This document shows, piece by piece, positions 1-8,145 of a stretch of DNA of 13,329 nt. A program made the position numbers and the translations under genes. Origin of the DNA: Pilaira anomala (lineage: Eukaryota; Mucoromycota; Mucoromycetes; Mucorales; Mucoraceae); contig JAIXMQ010000202.1 of the NCBI GenBank assembly GCA_025716855.1, forward strand, positions 1 to 13,329. Reading direction: 5' to 3'. The notes beneath the pieces were generated by a model. That model did no database searches and was not told the origin of the DNA. It saw only the letters and a list, made by a program, of their open reading frames with translations. The first letter of the stretch is position 1. The number at the start of each line of letters is the position of its first letter.

Positions 1-25
1 TTTTTTTTTTAAAAAAAAATAATAG

Positions 26-285
26 AGCGTGATTCTGCCGCACACACTGAATCTTTAACTGGTTTAGAACTTTATAAAATCAATATGGAAACTCGTGAAT
101 CTACCAAGGTACAAGATAGTTGGACTGGTGAGCAATCAATTACCAACATGATGAACGTCAAGGATGTTATTCCTGCTACTGCTTCTCAAGACGCTAACTC
201 TGCTTACTATTATAAGTTGACTGCTAAAACTTCACATGAAGAAGTCTGTGATTTCTTTTCTCACCCCTTCTATGTTAACTTTTAA
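26..285 (+). CDS. 3' terminal exon of an unrecognised gene (5' part outside window)
   Basis: An open frame runs from a likely splice acceptor (A-rich stretch then AATAG at 21-25) to TAA at 283-285. A frame-matched stop at 10-12 lies inside the presumed intron, so the gene must continue to the left of the window. The exon encodes about 86 residues, polar and acidic at first, ending in a more hydrophobic stretch (SAYYYKLTAKTSHEEVCDFF near residues 58-77 of the exon). I do not recognise the family. The internal ATG at 85 could be a start, but the frame stays open upstream to the acceptor, which favours an exon. AATAAA at 284-289 overlaps the stop, which supports this as a true gene end. The acceptor could also be AG at 26-27. 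The next gene is convergent and only 57 bp away. Confidence 0.55.
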
Positions 286-289
286 TAAA
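284..289 (+). terminator. Poly(A) signal AATAAA overlapping stop of the 5' partial gene
   Basis: The stop TAA (283-285) is followed by TAAA, so AATAAA begins at the second base of the stop. The 57-bp gap to the convergent gene requires a very short 3' UTR. Confidence 0.5.
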
Positions 290-341
290 CTTGTTGTTGT
301 ACAGTAGTATATATATATTTTTTTTTATCAATAAATAATAT

Positions 342-347
342 TTTATT
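342..347 (-). terminator. Poly(A) signal AATAAA overlapping stop of the KKQEA-repeat gene
   Basis: On the minus strand the last codons read GAA TAA A, so AATAAA spans the final sense codon and the stop. Confidence 0.5.
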
Positions 348-1442
348 CCCAAATTAATTGACCAAATTCATTTATACTTGCAACTGATTGAGGTGTCTTT
401 GATCTTGATGGTGCATTTTTACCCCAAGGTGTATTTTTACCTTTTCCTGTAGAATAAAATTCATCAATCTTGGCCTTTTCTAATTGCTTTTTATGTTTAC
501 GAAGACGTTCTTCTTGTAATTTATCTGCAGCTAATTTAGCTTCCTTTTTCTTTTGTGCTCGAGCCATGTTCTCGCGTTGTTTCTTGTCAAGTGGTGAATT
601 GGAAATACCACTATTCATTTCTGCGTTCAAGTCAATCGTACTGCTTGACTTTCCACCTGTAGCTGCAGGACGACGCGCTAGAATGGATATTTTTTTTTTA
701 GTTTTTACCTCTCTCTCTCTCTCTCTCTCTCATTTTTTAATACTATCTACTACTACTACTCACTTTTCACTTGACTCCATCCTTCTTCATATGGTACGGA
801 TTCCCATTCATCTTCAATTTCTTCGGGACGGATACGTAATACACGAGCATAATCGGCTGTAGGATCCATATGTTCATCAATTTCCTTTACAGGAGTTTCA
901 ACTTCTTTAGAAGGAACAACAACAGGTTCTTCATCCACAGGTGCTGTCTTGACAGATTGTTGCTGTTTCTTGGGCTCTTGCTTATTGGCTTCTTGCTTCT
1001 TGGCTTCTTGCTTCTTGGCTTCTTGCTTCTTGGCTTCTTGCTTCTTGGCTTCTTGCTTCTTGGCTTCTTGCTTCTTGGCTTCTTGCTTCTTTACAGCGCG
1101 CTTTGTCTCAGCTACAACAGGTTGAGTCTCGGCCTTGTTCTTGTTCTTTTTAGACTCTGACTTGGTTTCAACAGGCTTTTCTTGAACTTTCTTTACTTCG
1201 GCTGCTGCTGTAGCAGTAGTTTCAGTAGCGACATTCTTCTTCTTTTTATTCTTTTTCGATTTCTTTGTTGTCACGGTTTGTTGTTGTTCCTCTGACTCCT
1301 TCTTTTTCTTCGCATCAGCTATTCTCTTTCGACGAACATACTCGTGGTCATCTAATAAGGGTTCTGAACTAGGACCACCTGTCAGATAGACCATAACAAT
1401 TGGAAATAAAAACACAAGTAACCATCCAATAGCTCTCCACAT
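343..1442 (-). CDS. N-terminally membrane-anchored, lysine-rich KKQEA-repeat protein, unknown function
   Basis: Two exons, complement(join(343..677,764..1442)), give 337 residues. The intron (678-763, 86 nt) has donor A|GTGAGT, acceptor CTAG and a sense-strand GA microsatellite; splicing replaces a premature TAG at 756-758 and joins two open frames in phase. The N-terminus has one hydrophobic segment (about residues 4-22, AIGWLLVFLFPIVMVYLTGG) with no clear cleavage site, so it is probably a membrane anchor. Then come a Lys/Glu/Thr-rich region, seven perfect KKQEA pentapeptides plus NKQEP, an acidic Trp-containing patch (EDEWESVP) at the exon junction, and a basic helical region (about 257-300, DKKQREN onward) likely to be coiled coil. 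The tail is Ser/Pro-rich and ends in IWE. An ER-anchored protein with a cytosolic charged domain would fit, but this is inference. I recognise no named family. Confidence 0.8.
709..731. repeat. (CT)n microsatellite in intron
   Basis: An alternating CT run lies in the intron of the minus-strand gene and reads GAGA on the transcript. Confidence 0.9.
972..1092 (-). repeat. 15-bp coding tandem repeat encoding KKQEA
   Basis: The unit GGCTTCTTGCTTCTT (plus strand) is repeated about seven times almost without change, flanked by degenerate units encoding NKQEP and KKQQQ. The other-strand frames over this stretch give only artefactual Leu/Gly/Phe repeats. Confidence 0.95.
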
Positions 1443-1896
1443 GATGATGAAAGATGAACAAAGTAAAAAAAAAATATATATTTTGGCGTTTCTTTAAAAA
1501 ATATATACAAATTCATCCAAGCATTATGACGTGTAACATTTATTGTGGGATATTTTTTTTTTTTTTCCCTTAATTGGATACGCCGCCCCTCCTCTATTTG
1601 AAACATGATGATATAGTTTTTTTACAGTGACACTTTACTTATTAAAATTAGATGCTTTATCGTCTCGGTGCAGTTTACTTGGCAGATTTTAAAAAAAAGT
1701 ATATATATATATATATATATATAAAGGACCTTGTCAAAAGGTTGTTATTTTTATATATGTGTATTTCTAGTAATAGTAGTAGTAGTAATAATAATAATAA
1801 TAATAACATGAATGATTCGTTTGTTGTTGTTGTTGTTTCTATTAGAGAGATAAAGTGGAAAGGGACGGGAGTGGGGTGGGGGGATATATGAGAGTT
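1443..1896. other. Intergenic: promoter of the KKQEA-repeat gene and 3' flank of NMNAT gene
   Basis: There is no convincing gene here. The stretch holds a TGACGTG element (1527-1533), T-tracts, an (AT)n run at about 1701-1722, AGT/AAT triplet repeats at about 1768-1805, a TTG repeat near 1820-1836 and a G-rich patch near 1870-1883. The short open frames across it translate these simple repeats. Confidence 0.7.
1527..1533 (+). promoter_or_regulatory. TGACGTG, CRE/bZIP-like element
   Basis: It lies about 85 bp upstream of the start codon at 1442. The same core appears upstream of other genes in the window. The identity of the binding factor is inferred from the ATF/CREB core TGACGT. Confidence 0.35.
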
Positions 1897-1901
1897 TTAA
1901 T
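1896..1901 (-). terminator. ATTAAA poly(A)-signal variant overlapping NMNAT stop
   Basis: The minus strand reads AAT TAA A, so the common variant ATTAAA overlaps the stop. No AATAAA follows closely. Confidence 0.35.
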
Positions 1902-3086
1902 TGATCTCTTCTTTTGATGGACGAGGTAAATAAAGTCCATGAGCATGAATATAATCAATGACAGGATTTGGTAACAGGTATTTAATCGACATGCCTCGTT
2001 TCACAAAGAGTCTGTATAAAGAGATTAGTCACCAAGAAAAGAAAAAACTTGTACAAATCAATTTTACCTAATTTTAGTTGAACTGATATCATTATGAATT
2101 AATTGTTTGATAACAGTAACATTCATCTAATTCATTTTAAACATTAGATTTAATTCACTGTATTTCTCTCTCTTTTGTGTGCCTTACTCTATGTTGATAT
2201 AGTATATCATGCGATAACAAAAATCCGTACACATCTGTACCTGTTCTTTCTATAATTACACAACCGTAATGACCTACAATATGATGCAACTTGATATTTT
2301 TCGTATTGAATGGTAAAATTAAAATTGAATATACATATAAAAACTTACATCATTAGGAGCCCAGACACCTGGGTGACCAAAGGAAGCAATTAAATCACCA
2401 CCAGCTAATAACATGATACGTATCTTACGTCTCTCACCTATTTTACTTTTTATTTGAATACAATCATAGCATCGCCTCTTTTATTTATATATTTACCTGA
2501 AGAGGTAAGAATACCTCCACCTACTTGATTTAACTCATAATCAAAATGATCCAAGACAACAGCAGTTCTTTGATAGGTAGTTTGACGTGGTTCCCAAGAA
2601 TCAACCATGAGCCAATCGGAAGTAGTTTCTACAGCCAACTGACACATTTTAACTCTATTCTCTGCCTTTGCTAAACCTTCCTTCATATAGTGATCCGAGA
2701 CAGGAGAATAATAACCTGTGAGTAATTCAAATTCGTTTCTTTCTTTGAAATGATCTTGTGCCATTTCTTTTTTTTTTTTTTTTTAAAAAAAAAAAGGGAA
2801 CTTTTTTGTTAGTTATAAAGCTAATTTTTATTTTTGTCGGAATACTTTACCAAACATTCTCAAGTGAAGATAAGTGACAGGGGAGAAGGATCCACATGCA
2901 ACAAGTACAAGAGGAATCTTACTGTCATCTAAAAAAAAAAGGTGAGAGTCAATATAGACAAACCAAAGTGTGGTTAGAAAATATACCTTTCATGATAGTA
3001 GGTAAAAAATGTCTAGGGAATTCATAAGGCGTATCAAAAGAAAGTGGTGTTAATTCATACGGTGTAGAAATTCTAGTGATAGACAT
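1897..3086 (-). CDS. NMA1: Nicotinamide/nicotinate mononucleotide adenylyltransferase (NMNAT)
   Basis: Transfers AMP from ATP to NMN or NaMN, the last adenylation step of NAD synthesis. Seven exons, complement(join(1897..2011,2068..2126,2188..2289,2349..2437,2497..2766,2851..2928,2987..3086)), all with GT..AG borders and matching phases, give 270 residues. Seen: the nucleotidyltransferase signature GSFSPVTYLHLRMFE (residues 46-60) with its nucleotide-binding TxxH; the SPVSDHY and VDSWEP segments; GGGI followed by MLLAGGDLIASFGHPGVW (158-175); IIERTGTD (191-198); and the C-terminal phosphate-binding ISSTKIR (227-233). These match the eukaryotic NMNAT family in order. The protein is shorter than the S. 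cerevisiae enzymes because its N-terminal tail is short. The ATG at 3086 is the first in frame before the conserved core. It shares a 477-bp divergent promoter region with the UEV gene. Confidence 0.95.
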
Positions 3087-3275
3087 TTTATATGTATATA
3101 TATATATATATATTTTTTTTTTCCTTAGTGGAAGAGCAAAGAAGTATAAAATATAAAAATGATTATTTTTTTTTTGTCATCATCCGATAAGTGATCAGCT
3201 GAGAAACAATCTTTTTTTTTTTTTTTTCCCGTACCCGCAAAAAAAGATGAGTAAGATATGCAACATTGAGTCATT

Positions 3276-3315
<40 letters not shown>

Positions 3316-3563
3316 GTTTTTTTATAAAGGATTCAAAATATGATAAAGTAACCATGACAATTAATTCGATTATTTTTTTTTTCGTGGAAAATCAATAATA
3401 ATAATAAAAAGACTTGTCAAATTATAGGAACTCGATGACGTGTTTGCAGAGGGAGAGGAGATTTTAAGGGAACTGTTTGAAGCGGACAGAAAAAACATTT
3501 ATTATTTCAATTTTTTTCTTTTTTTTTTTTTTTTTTTTTTTTTTCTTTGTTAATTTATAAATC
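3087..3563. promoter_or_regulatory. Divergent promoter region between NMNAT and UEV genes
   Basis: Both genes start outward from this 477-bp segment. It contains poly(dA:dT) tracts (A31 at 3281-3311 and T26 at 3519-3544, directly upstream of the UEV start), a T15 tract near 3211-3227, and GATGACGTG at 3434-3442. Long A/T tracts are typical nucleosome-depleted promoter elements in fungi. The open frame seen on the minus strand here translates T-tracts and is not credible. Confidence 0.6.
3436..3442 (+). promoter_or_regulatory. TGACGTG, CRE/bZIP-like element
   Basis: It is about 122 bp upstream of the UEV start and 350 bp upstream of the NMNAT start, within GATGACGTG, a 9-mer also found at 6767-6775. 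Confidence 0.4.
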
Positions 3564-4280
3564 ATGACACAAGGTAAAAAGAAGAAGAAAAAATAGAAAT
3601 AAAAAATTACAGAGAAAGAAAGAGAGAGATAGTTTAAAACTAATACGCGTCCTTTTCTTTATTATATCAGTACCTCGTAACTTTCGTTTATTAGAAGAGT
3701 TGGAAAAAGGAGAGAAGGGACTTGGTGATGGTTCTTGTAGTTATGGTTTAGCAGATGACGATCTTTTAATGCATAACTGGCATGCCACTATTCTCGGTGC
3801 ACCTCATGTAAGTATGCGTTTTTGTTTCTTTATACATATATATATATATTATTTATAAACTAAATTACAAAGTATAGTCTGTTCATGAAAATCGTATTTA
3901 TAGCTTAACTATCTATTGTGGTGATCAATACCCTAACCAACCACCTGTACTTCAATTTGTCTCAAGGATTAACTTGCCCAGTGTCAATCCTCAAAATGGA
4001 AAGGTAAAAATTATTTATAAAAGAGAGAGAGAGAGAGAGAGGGCTTTTCTAAAATATCAATCATAGGTTGATCCTAGTCGTTTACCTTGTCTTGCACATT
4101 GGAGAAGTAATTATACACTCGAAACTGTATTGACCGAATTAAGAAGGTAAAATATAAAACTAAACCGAGTGTACATTTTTTAATATGTATATTAACGCAT
4201 ATTATTTTGTTTGCATGGATAGAGAAATGGCTACTACCGGAAGAAAGTTGCCTCAACCTGCTGAAGGATCTACTTTTTAA
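3564..4280 (+). CDS. MMS2: Ubiquitin-conjugating enzyme variant, Mms2/UBE2V type
   Basis: The non-catalytic partner of Ubc13, which builds Lys63-linked ubiquitin chains in error-free DNA damage tolerance (nucleus and cytosol). Five exons, join(3564..3573,3671..3807,3878..4003,4067..4146,4223..4280), give 136 residues, the usual length. Seen: the N-terminal [20 protein letters not shown] typical of UEVs, then [20 protein letters not shown], the [10 protein letters not shown] segment, [20 protein letters not shown] (97-116) and [10 protein letters not shown] at the C-terminus. There is no HPN motif or catalytic-site Cys context, so it is a variant rather than an active E2. Exon 1 codes only MTQ plus one base. 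Intron 3 carries a GA microsatellite. The start is fixed by family alignment, since exon 2 has no upstream ATG in frame. Confidence 0.95.
4021..4043 (+). repeat. (GA)n microsatellite in UEV intron 3
   Basis: A run of about ten GA units on the sense strand, inside the intron 4004-4066. Confidence 0.9.
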
Positions 4281-4285
4281 ATAAA
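4280..4285 (+). terminator. Poly(A) signal AATAAA overlapping UEV stop
   Basis: The last base of the TAA stop (4278-4280) is the first A of AATAAA. Confidence 0.5.
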
Positions 4286-4613
4286 TCCCCTTTTAAAGCA
4301 AATTCATAAAAAAAAAAAAAAAAAAAAAAAACTGGGTTTTAATCAAAACTTGCATTGCCATGGAGATTTCGGATGCTTTTTGACCGATAGAAATAAATAA
4401 ATAATAAAAACAAAAAAAAATAGTATTTTTTTTTATTGTAAAAAAGTATGAACAAAGGGAAATAGAGAATAAAATAAAAATAGAATTTTTTTTGTTTTGT
4501 TTTATCTCTTGTATGTACAGTTTGTTTAAAAGAAGAAGAGACAGAGAGAGAGAGAGAGAGAGAGAAAAGTATGCAAATTATATGATATATATATGTATAA
4601 AGGATTTTGGATT
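4281..4613. other. Intergenic between convergent UEV and small-peptide genes
   Basis: No gene is seen. The stretch holds an A23 tract (about 4308-4330), several AATAAA/ATAAATA-like clusters and a (GA)n run at about 4543-4564, so it probably comprises the 3' flanks of both genes. Confidence 0.6.
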
Positions 4614-4769
4614 TTAGATTTTAGCATCCATTGGCTTTCTTACACCACGATAGTTTAAGCGAACTTCATGCATTAAAGGACTTGCTGCCAAATCTGCATC
4701 AAATAAAGGTAAGGCTTGTGTTGTAGTCATCAAGACGATAGCAGCCATAAAGAAACAAAGTGGGTTCAT
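4614..4769 (-). CDS. Small secreted peptide candidate, 51 residues, unrecognised
   Basis: An intact minus-strand frame runs from ATG (4767-4769) to TAA (4614-4616). Residues 1-19 (MNPLCFFMAAIVLMTTTQA) form a textbook signal peptide with a hydrophobic core and an AXA-like TQA cleavage context, leaving a mature peptide of about 32 residues that starts LPLFDADLAASP and ends VRKPMDAKI. The mature part has no cysteine, is mildly basic at its C-terminus, and shows no dibasic KR site. Codon use and composition are unlike the homopolymer-rich flanks, which supports coding. I do not recognise a family. It starts divergently from PSF1 (469 bp apart). No AATAAA overlaps its stop, unlike most neighbours. 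It could instead be a small membrane or mitochondrial protein. Confidence 0.6.
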   Translation of the reverse strand: MNPLCFFMAAIVLMTTTQALPLFDADLAASPLMHEVRLNYRGVRKPMDAKI

Positions 4770-5207
4770 TTTATATATATATAGATATGTTAATTGATTG
4801 ATTTATTTAAAAAAAAAAAAAAAGTTAAAAAGAAAAACAAAAAAAAAAAAAAAAAACTTGAAAAAATTCCCTTTAAATAACCAGATGGATATTACCTAAA
4901 AAGGGAGACAACAAGTGATGACGGTACGGTTTCATCATGTATTCAATAAGGTCTATTTCCCCAAAAAAAAAAAAATGATTAAAAATAGCATAATACATCC
5001 CTTTTTCTCACCCTTTACCTTTTAGTCTTAATTCAACTTCAAATCTCCTTTTTGTTTGATTCTGACCTCAGTCCACTACTCCACACACAATAATAAAAAA
5101 AAAAAAAAATTGTGGAGAGTGAGAGACGATCGATTTAAATTCCGTTAATCAAGAAAATATTTTTTGGTTTTTGTTTTTGAAATCCGTGTCAGTTTCGTGT
5201 TCAACAA

Positions 5208-5238
<31 letters not shown>
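4770..5238. promoter_or_regulatory. Divergent promoter region between small-peptide gene and PSF1
   Basis: A (TA)n stretch lies directly upstream of the peptide start (about 4770-4790), followed by A-tracts at about 4809-4823 and 4839-4856, TGATGACGG near 4917, and an A14 tract at about 5096-5109. The PSF1 side ends in an (AAT)11 repeat. No other gene is seen. Confidence 0.5.

Positions 5239-5240
<2 letters not shown>
5208..5240 (+). repeat. (AAT)11 microsatellite running into the PSF1 start codon
   Basis: Eleven perfect AAT units end at 5240. The last two bases of the final unit plus the following G form the ATG of PSF1. Confidence 0.95.
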
Positions 5241-5241
<1 letters not shown>

Positions 5242-5844
5242 GCTTCACTTGGAGATTCAGCATATAAATTAGCAAAAGAAGCAAAACGTACATCAGATTT
5301 ATTTGTTTCACCTTATAATGATGAATTAGTACAAACCATTTGTCGAGAGATTCGACTACTTCATAACAAGGCAAAAGAAGTAGTTAATCTCATGAAGTCT
5401 CGTGGATCGACAGCGGATCCCAGTAGCATGTCACAAGTAATGCTTTATCATTTAGCTGTAAAACGTAACAAGCGAGTTTTGTTTGCATACCATAGACAAC
5501 GTATCAATAAACTTAAAGAGATATCTTGGAACGTAGGACTTCAGTCCAAATTCCAACGTGAAATCAAGGCCAGTTTAGGTCCTACCGAACAAAAGTTCCT
5601 GGATGAGTATGCGGATATGGTCAATACTTATAAACAAAGCTTTATAGAAATCGATTTAGGTGGGAATGGTGGCGCTGGTTTAGAGCCACCTGTTGATTTG
5701 TTTATTGAAGTTCGCGTTGTGAAAGACGCGGGTGAGATTAGTACAGAGTATGGTGTATTAAACTTATCTAAAGGAAATCAATTCTATGTACGTAGAACGG
5801 ATGTAGAATCACTTATTAAAGCAGGTTATTTAATTCATGTATAA
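5239..5844 (+). CDS. PSF1: GINS complex subunit Psf1
   Basis: A subunit of the GINS tetramer (Sld5-Psf1-Psf2-Psf3), part of the Cdc45-MCM-GINS replicative helicase and needed for initiation and fork progression. A single exon gives 201 residues, close to the usual 196-210. Seen: the N-terminal helical A domain (FVSPYNDELVQTICREIRLL, then SSMSQVMLYHLAVKRNKRVL and AYHRQRINKLKEISW) and the small C-terminal B domain (about 150-201: PPVDLFIEVRVVKDAGEI through LIKAGYLIHV). The KRNKRVLFAYHRQR and IEVRVVKDAGE segments are characteristic of Psf1. The frame is open upstream to 5164, but only as poly-Ile from the AAT repeat and with no earlier ATG, so 5239 is the start. AATAAA lies two bases after the stop. 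It is convergent with NDUFA11. Confidence 0.93.
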
Positions 5845-5845
5845 T

Positions 5846-5851
5846 AATAAA
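5846..5851 (+). terminator. Poly(A) signal AATAAA just after PSF1 stop
   Basis: It begins one base after the TAA stop (5842-5844) in a TAATAATAAA context. Confidence 0.45.
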
Positions 5852-5868
5852 AAAAAAAAATCAAAAAA

Positions 5869-5869
5869 C

Positions 5870-5910
<41 letters not shown>

Positions 5911-5911
5911 C
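5869..5911. repeat. (CT)n then (AT)n microsatellites between convergent genes
   Basis: About twelve CT units followed by about eight TA units fill much of the 132-bp gap between the PSF1 and NDUFA11 stop codons. Confidence 0.9.
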
Positions 5912-5975
5912 AAAAACATTCACTTTCCTCTCCCTTCCTTTTTTTTTTTTTTATTTTATATTACTACTTTTTTTC

Positions 5976-5981
5976 TTTATT
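5976..5981 (-). terminator. Poly(A) signal AATAAA overlapping NDUFA11 stop
   Basis: The minus strand ends CAA TAA A, so the hexamer includes the stop. Confidence 0.5.
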
Positions 5982-6570
5982 GAGTGGTTTGCTTGAAGAA
6001 TTCTTTTTCATGTTGTTTCTTTTCTTCTCTAGTCTTATCAACAAATTCACCCTTTAATTGTCCAGAGGCTTCATATGCGTACATAGTAGCACCAACAGCG
6101 GCACAACCAGCACCCATCTTTGCAAATGAATGACCTAAAATAAAGCAAAATTTTAAATTCTCGATATCTCTTTCTTAACTGCCAAAAACTTACTCTTAAT
6201 ACCAGCCAACAAACCAGCAGCACAACCACCAATAGCAGCATTCAAAGGATCTTCCTTTTCACGATAACCTTGTGCTGCACATTCACCAAGAGTGAAAATA
6301 CCACCCATGGCAGCTATTTTTTTTTTTTTTATTTAAATCGAACATGGGTTATTTTTTTTTTTTCTTTCTTCTTCTGTAAAACACGATGATAAAAACAAAA
6401 AAAAACTTACCGAAGAAAGCAATAGTACCACCAGTTCTAGTAAGTACACCTCGGGCACCGTCTGTATGCTTTTGAGCGGTGTTTTGCATAGCGGAAACAA
6501 ATAAACCGATACCACCTGCAATGGCAGTAGTCTTTCCTGCTTCAGCAATACAATCTTTAGAGGCGGTCAT
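5977..6570 (-). CDS. NDUFA11: Mitochondrial complex I accessory subunit, NDUFA11/B14.7-like (Tim17 fold)
   Basis: An accessory membrane-arm subunit of NADH:ubiquinone oxidoreductase in the inner mitochondrial membrane. Three exons, complement(join(5977..6134,6194..6313,6411..6570)), with phases that match and GT..AG borders, give 145 residues (human protein about 141). Seen: MTASKDCIAEAGKTTAIAGG, a Gly/Ala-rich four-segment membrane pattern (AIAGGIGLFVSAM; TGGTIAFFAAMGGIFTLG; AAIGGCAAGLLAGI; KMGAGCAAVGATMYAY) and a charged C-terminal tail (KTREEKKQHEKEFFKQTTQ). The spacing and the ECAAQGYREKEDPLN segment fit NDUFA11 better than the Tim17/22/23 translocases, which share the fold. The ATG at 6570 is the only plausible start. 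The intron after exon 1 contains long A/T tracts. Confidence 0.87.
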
Positions 6571-6676
6571 GTTTTAATGTAGGTACAATCGTAAAAAAAA
6601 AAAATATATATTATTTTAAAAGACTGGGCGGGGTATTGATTGATTTTTTTTTGTGTGTGTGTGTTGTGCGGTTGCA

Positions 6677-6692
6677 GTTGAAACTTTTCAAC
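6677..6692. repeat. Perfect inverted repeat GTTGAAA-ct-TTTCAAC
   Basis: 7-bp arms with a 2-bp spacer, about 107 bp upstream of the NDUFA11 start. It could be a dimeric factor site; this is unproven. Confidence 0.4.
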
Positions 6693-6768
6693 CCCCAGGC
6701 CCTCTAGACTGAAAGGTGTTTTGCGGTTTTTCTATAAATGATTCGCGTTGATTGGATACATTTAAAGA

Positions 6769-6775
6769 TGACGTG
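6769..6775 (+). promoter_or_regulatory. TGACGTG, CRE/bZIP-like element
   Basis: It lies in GATGACGTG (6767-6775), about 200 bp upstream of the NDUFA11 start, and is identical to the 9-mer in the NMNAT/UEV promoter region. Confidence 0.35.
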
Positions 6776-7485
6776 AACTTACTAGTGTTACACTTTGAAA
6801 TGATTGCGGTCTTTCTTTCTTTTTAAGATGCATGCATGGTATATTGACTTTTTCATTATAAAAAAACTGGTCTTAATTCACTAAGGGGTTTTTTAATACA
6901 TATATTAGCAGATGATAAGCAGACCAATTTTAACTAAATCCCAAATTTAAATAGGAAAAAAGGCAATGATCGATAAGTGTAACAGATTTATAAAGGAGGA
7001 CCTTCCGATTTTTCATCACTTTTTGTTTGTGGTTACATTGTTGTGTGATGTTCCTTCCGTCATCATAAACCATTTTGCTTTCTTTTTAAGTAATTATAAC
7101 AAAAATTCATCTTTTCTTAATGTTTCTTCCTCCGCTTCTTTGTTCTATTTATTTCTTTTTTAAATTGTAATACTTGTATTTGTTTGTTCAATAATGCAGA
7201 TATTAAAAAAAAAAAAAAAAGTGATACGTTTTGTTTGTTTATTTATTTAATTGAAGCAAGTCGTTATTTGTTGTTCCGAGGTTTAAAGTTTTAGATTTAA
7301 ACTTGTTTAGGTTGAGCGTTCAAAAGACGCGTTACACATTATTTTTTATTCAAAAAGATCGAAACAGTTTTTCATTTCTTCTCTTTTTTAGAATACACTA
7401 TAATATGAAGAAGAAAGAAATATAACAATGAGTTCAGGAGTATGTATCTAGAAACAATACTTAACTTGAGAAATAAAGAAACCGG

Positions 7486-7508
7486 TATTTGTAACCTGGT
7501 TACCAATA
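7486..7508. repeat. Near-perfect palindrome (11-bp arms, 1-bp centre)
   Basis: TATTTGTAACC and GGTTACCAATA pair at 10 of 11 positions around a single T. Confidence 0.5.
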
Positions 7509-8119
7509 CAACGTCATGCCAAGTATACAATACACCAAAAGTTTTTTTTTTTTGTGTTCTAACATGTAACCTTAAAAAAAAAAAAAAAAAAAATAGTCTG
7601 AAGAGCACCCATTTATTGGTTAACATTTAAGACAATACGCAATCTTGAATATATATAAAAAATAAAATAAAAAGGGTCTTTTGGTTAGGGTACCTGACGG
7701 CTTAGTCAGTGCATCATTATACAGTAATTATTATACATAAATAGTTTTACCTCCTAATATTCATATTCTTTATAGTTACATACAACCTATAATAATGAAC
7801 AATGATAAGAAAAGAGAAGCGGAGATAAAGATGAATTAAGCAACTCAGGGTCATGGAGATACAGTTTGGATCAGTTTAAAACACCATAATGACTTCAAGA
7901 GACCCGATTCGTTCAGTTCTTATATACGATTCCGTAATAGTGTTACTTGCAACCAAAAACAATGTAGGATACCACTAGAGTAAGAAATCGTTTATTATAT
8001 CAAAAACGGGATTACAGTTTCCAAGAAAACGGCATGACTTGAAAGAAAGGAGAGGCAGAGGAAATCATCACTATTTGGCAACATCAAAATTCCCATTTGT
8101 TATATACGTATAACCTTGT

Positions 8120-8145
8120 GATGATTTGAATTTGGACAAATCATC
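8120..8145. repeat. Perfect 9-bp inverted repeat with 8-nt loop
   Basis: GATGATTTG (8120-8128) and CAAATCATC (8137-8145) are exact reverse complements, so a hairpin is possible if the region is transcribed. Confidence 0.5.

Noticed and set aside
870..1160. Plus-strand frame with LLLGF repeats
   Set aside because: It is the antisense shadow of the KKQEA-coding repeat.
1652..1891. Plus-strand frame of 79 codons
   Set aside because: It translates AT, AAT and TTG microsatellites and overlaps the 3' flank of NMNAT; no coding character.
3125..3355. Minus-strand frame of 76 codons
   Set aside because: Dominated by poly-Phe and poly-Lys from T/A tracts in the NMNAT promoter.
6333..6548. Minus-strand frame of 71 codons overlapping NDUFA11
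   Set aside because: Out of frame with the conserved NDUFA11 exon and runs into the intron.
6966..7163. Plus-strand frame of 65 codons starting at ATG
   Set aside because: Rich in Phe, Leu and Ser from T-rich DNA, no recognisable motif and no poly(A) signal near the stop; could not be supported as a gene.
7372..7630. Overlapping frames on both strands
   Set aside because: Both cross homopolymer tracts and have no family resemblance.
7889..7978. 29-codon plus frame beginning MTSRDPIRS
   Set aside because: Too short, with no splice continuation or signal sequence seen; possibly a relic but not supportable.
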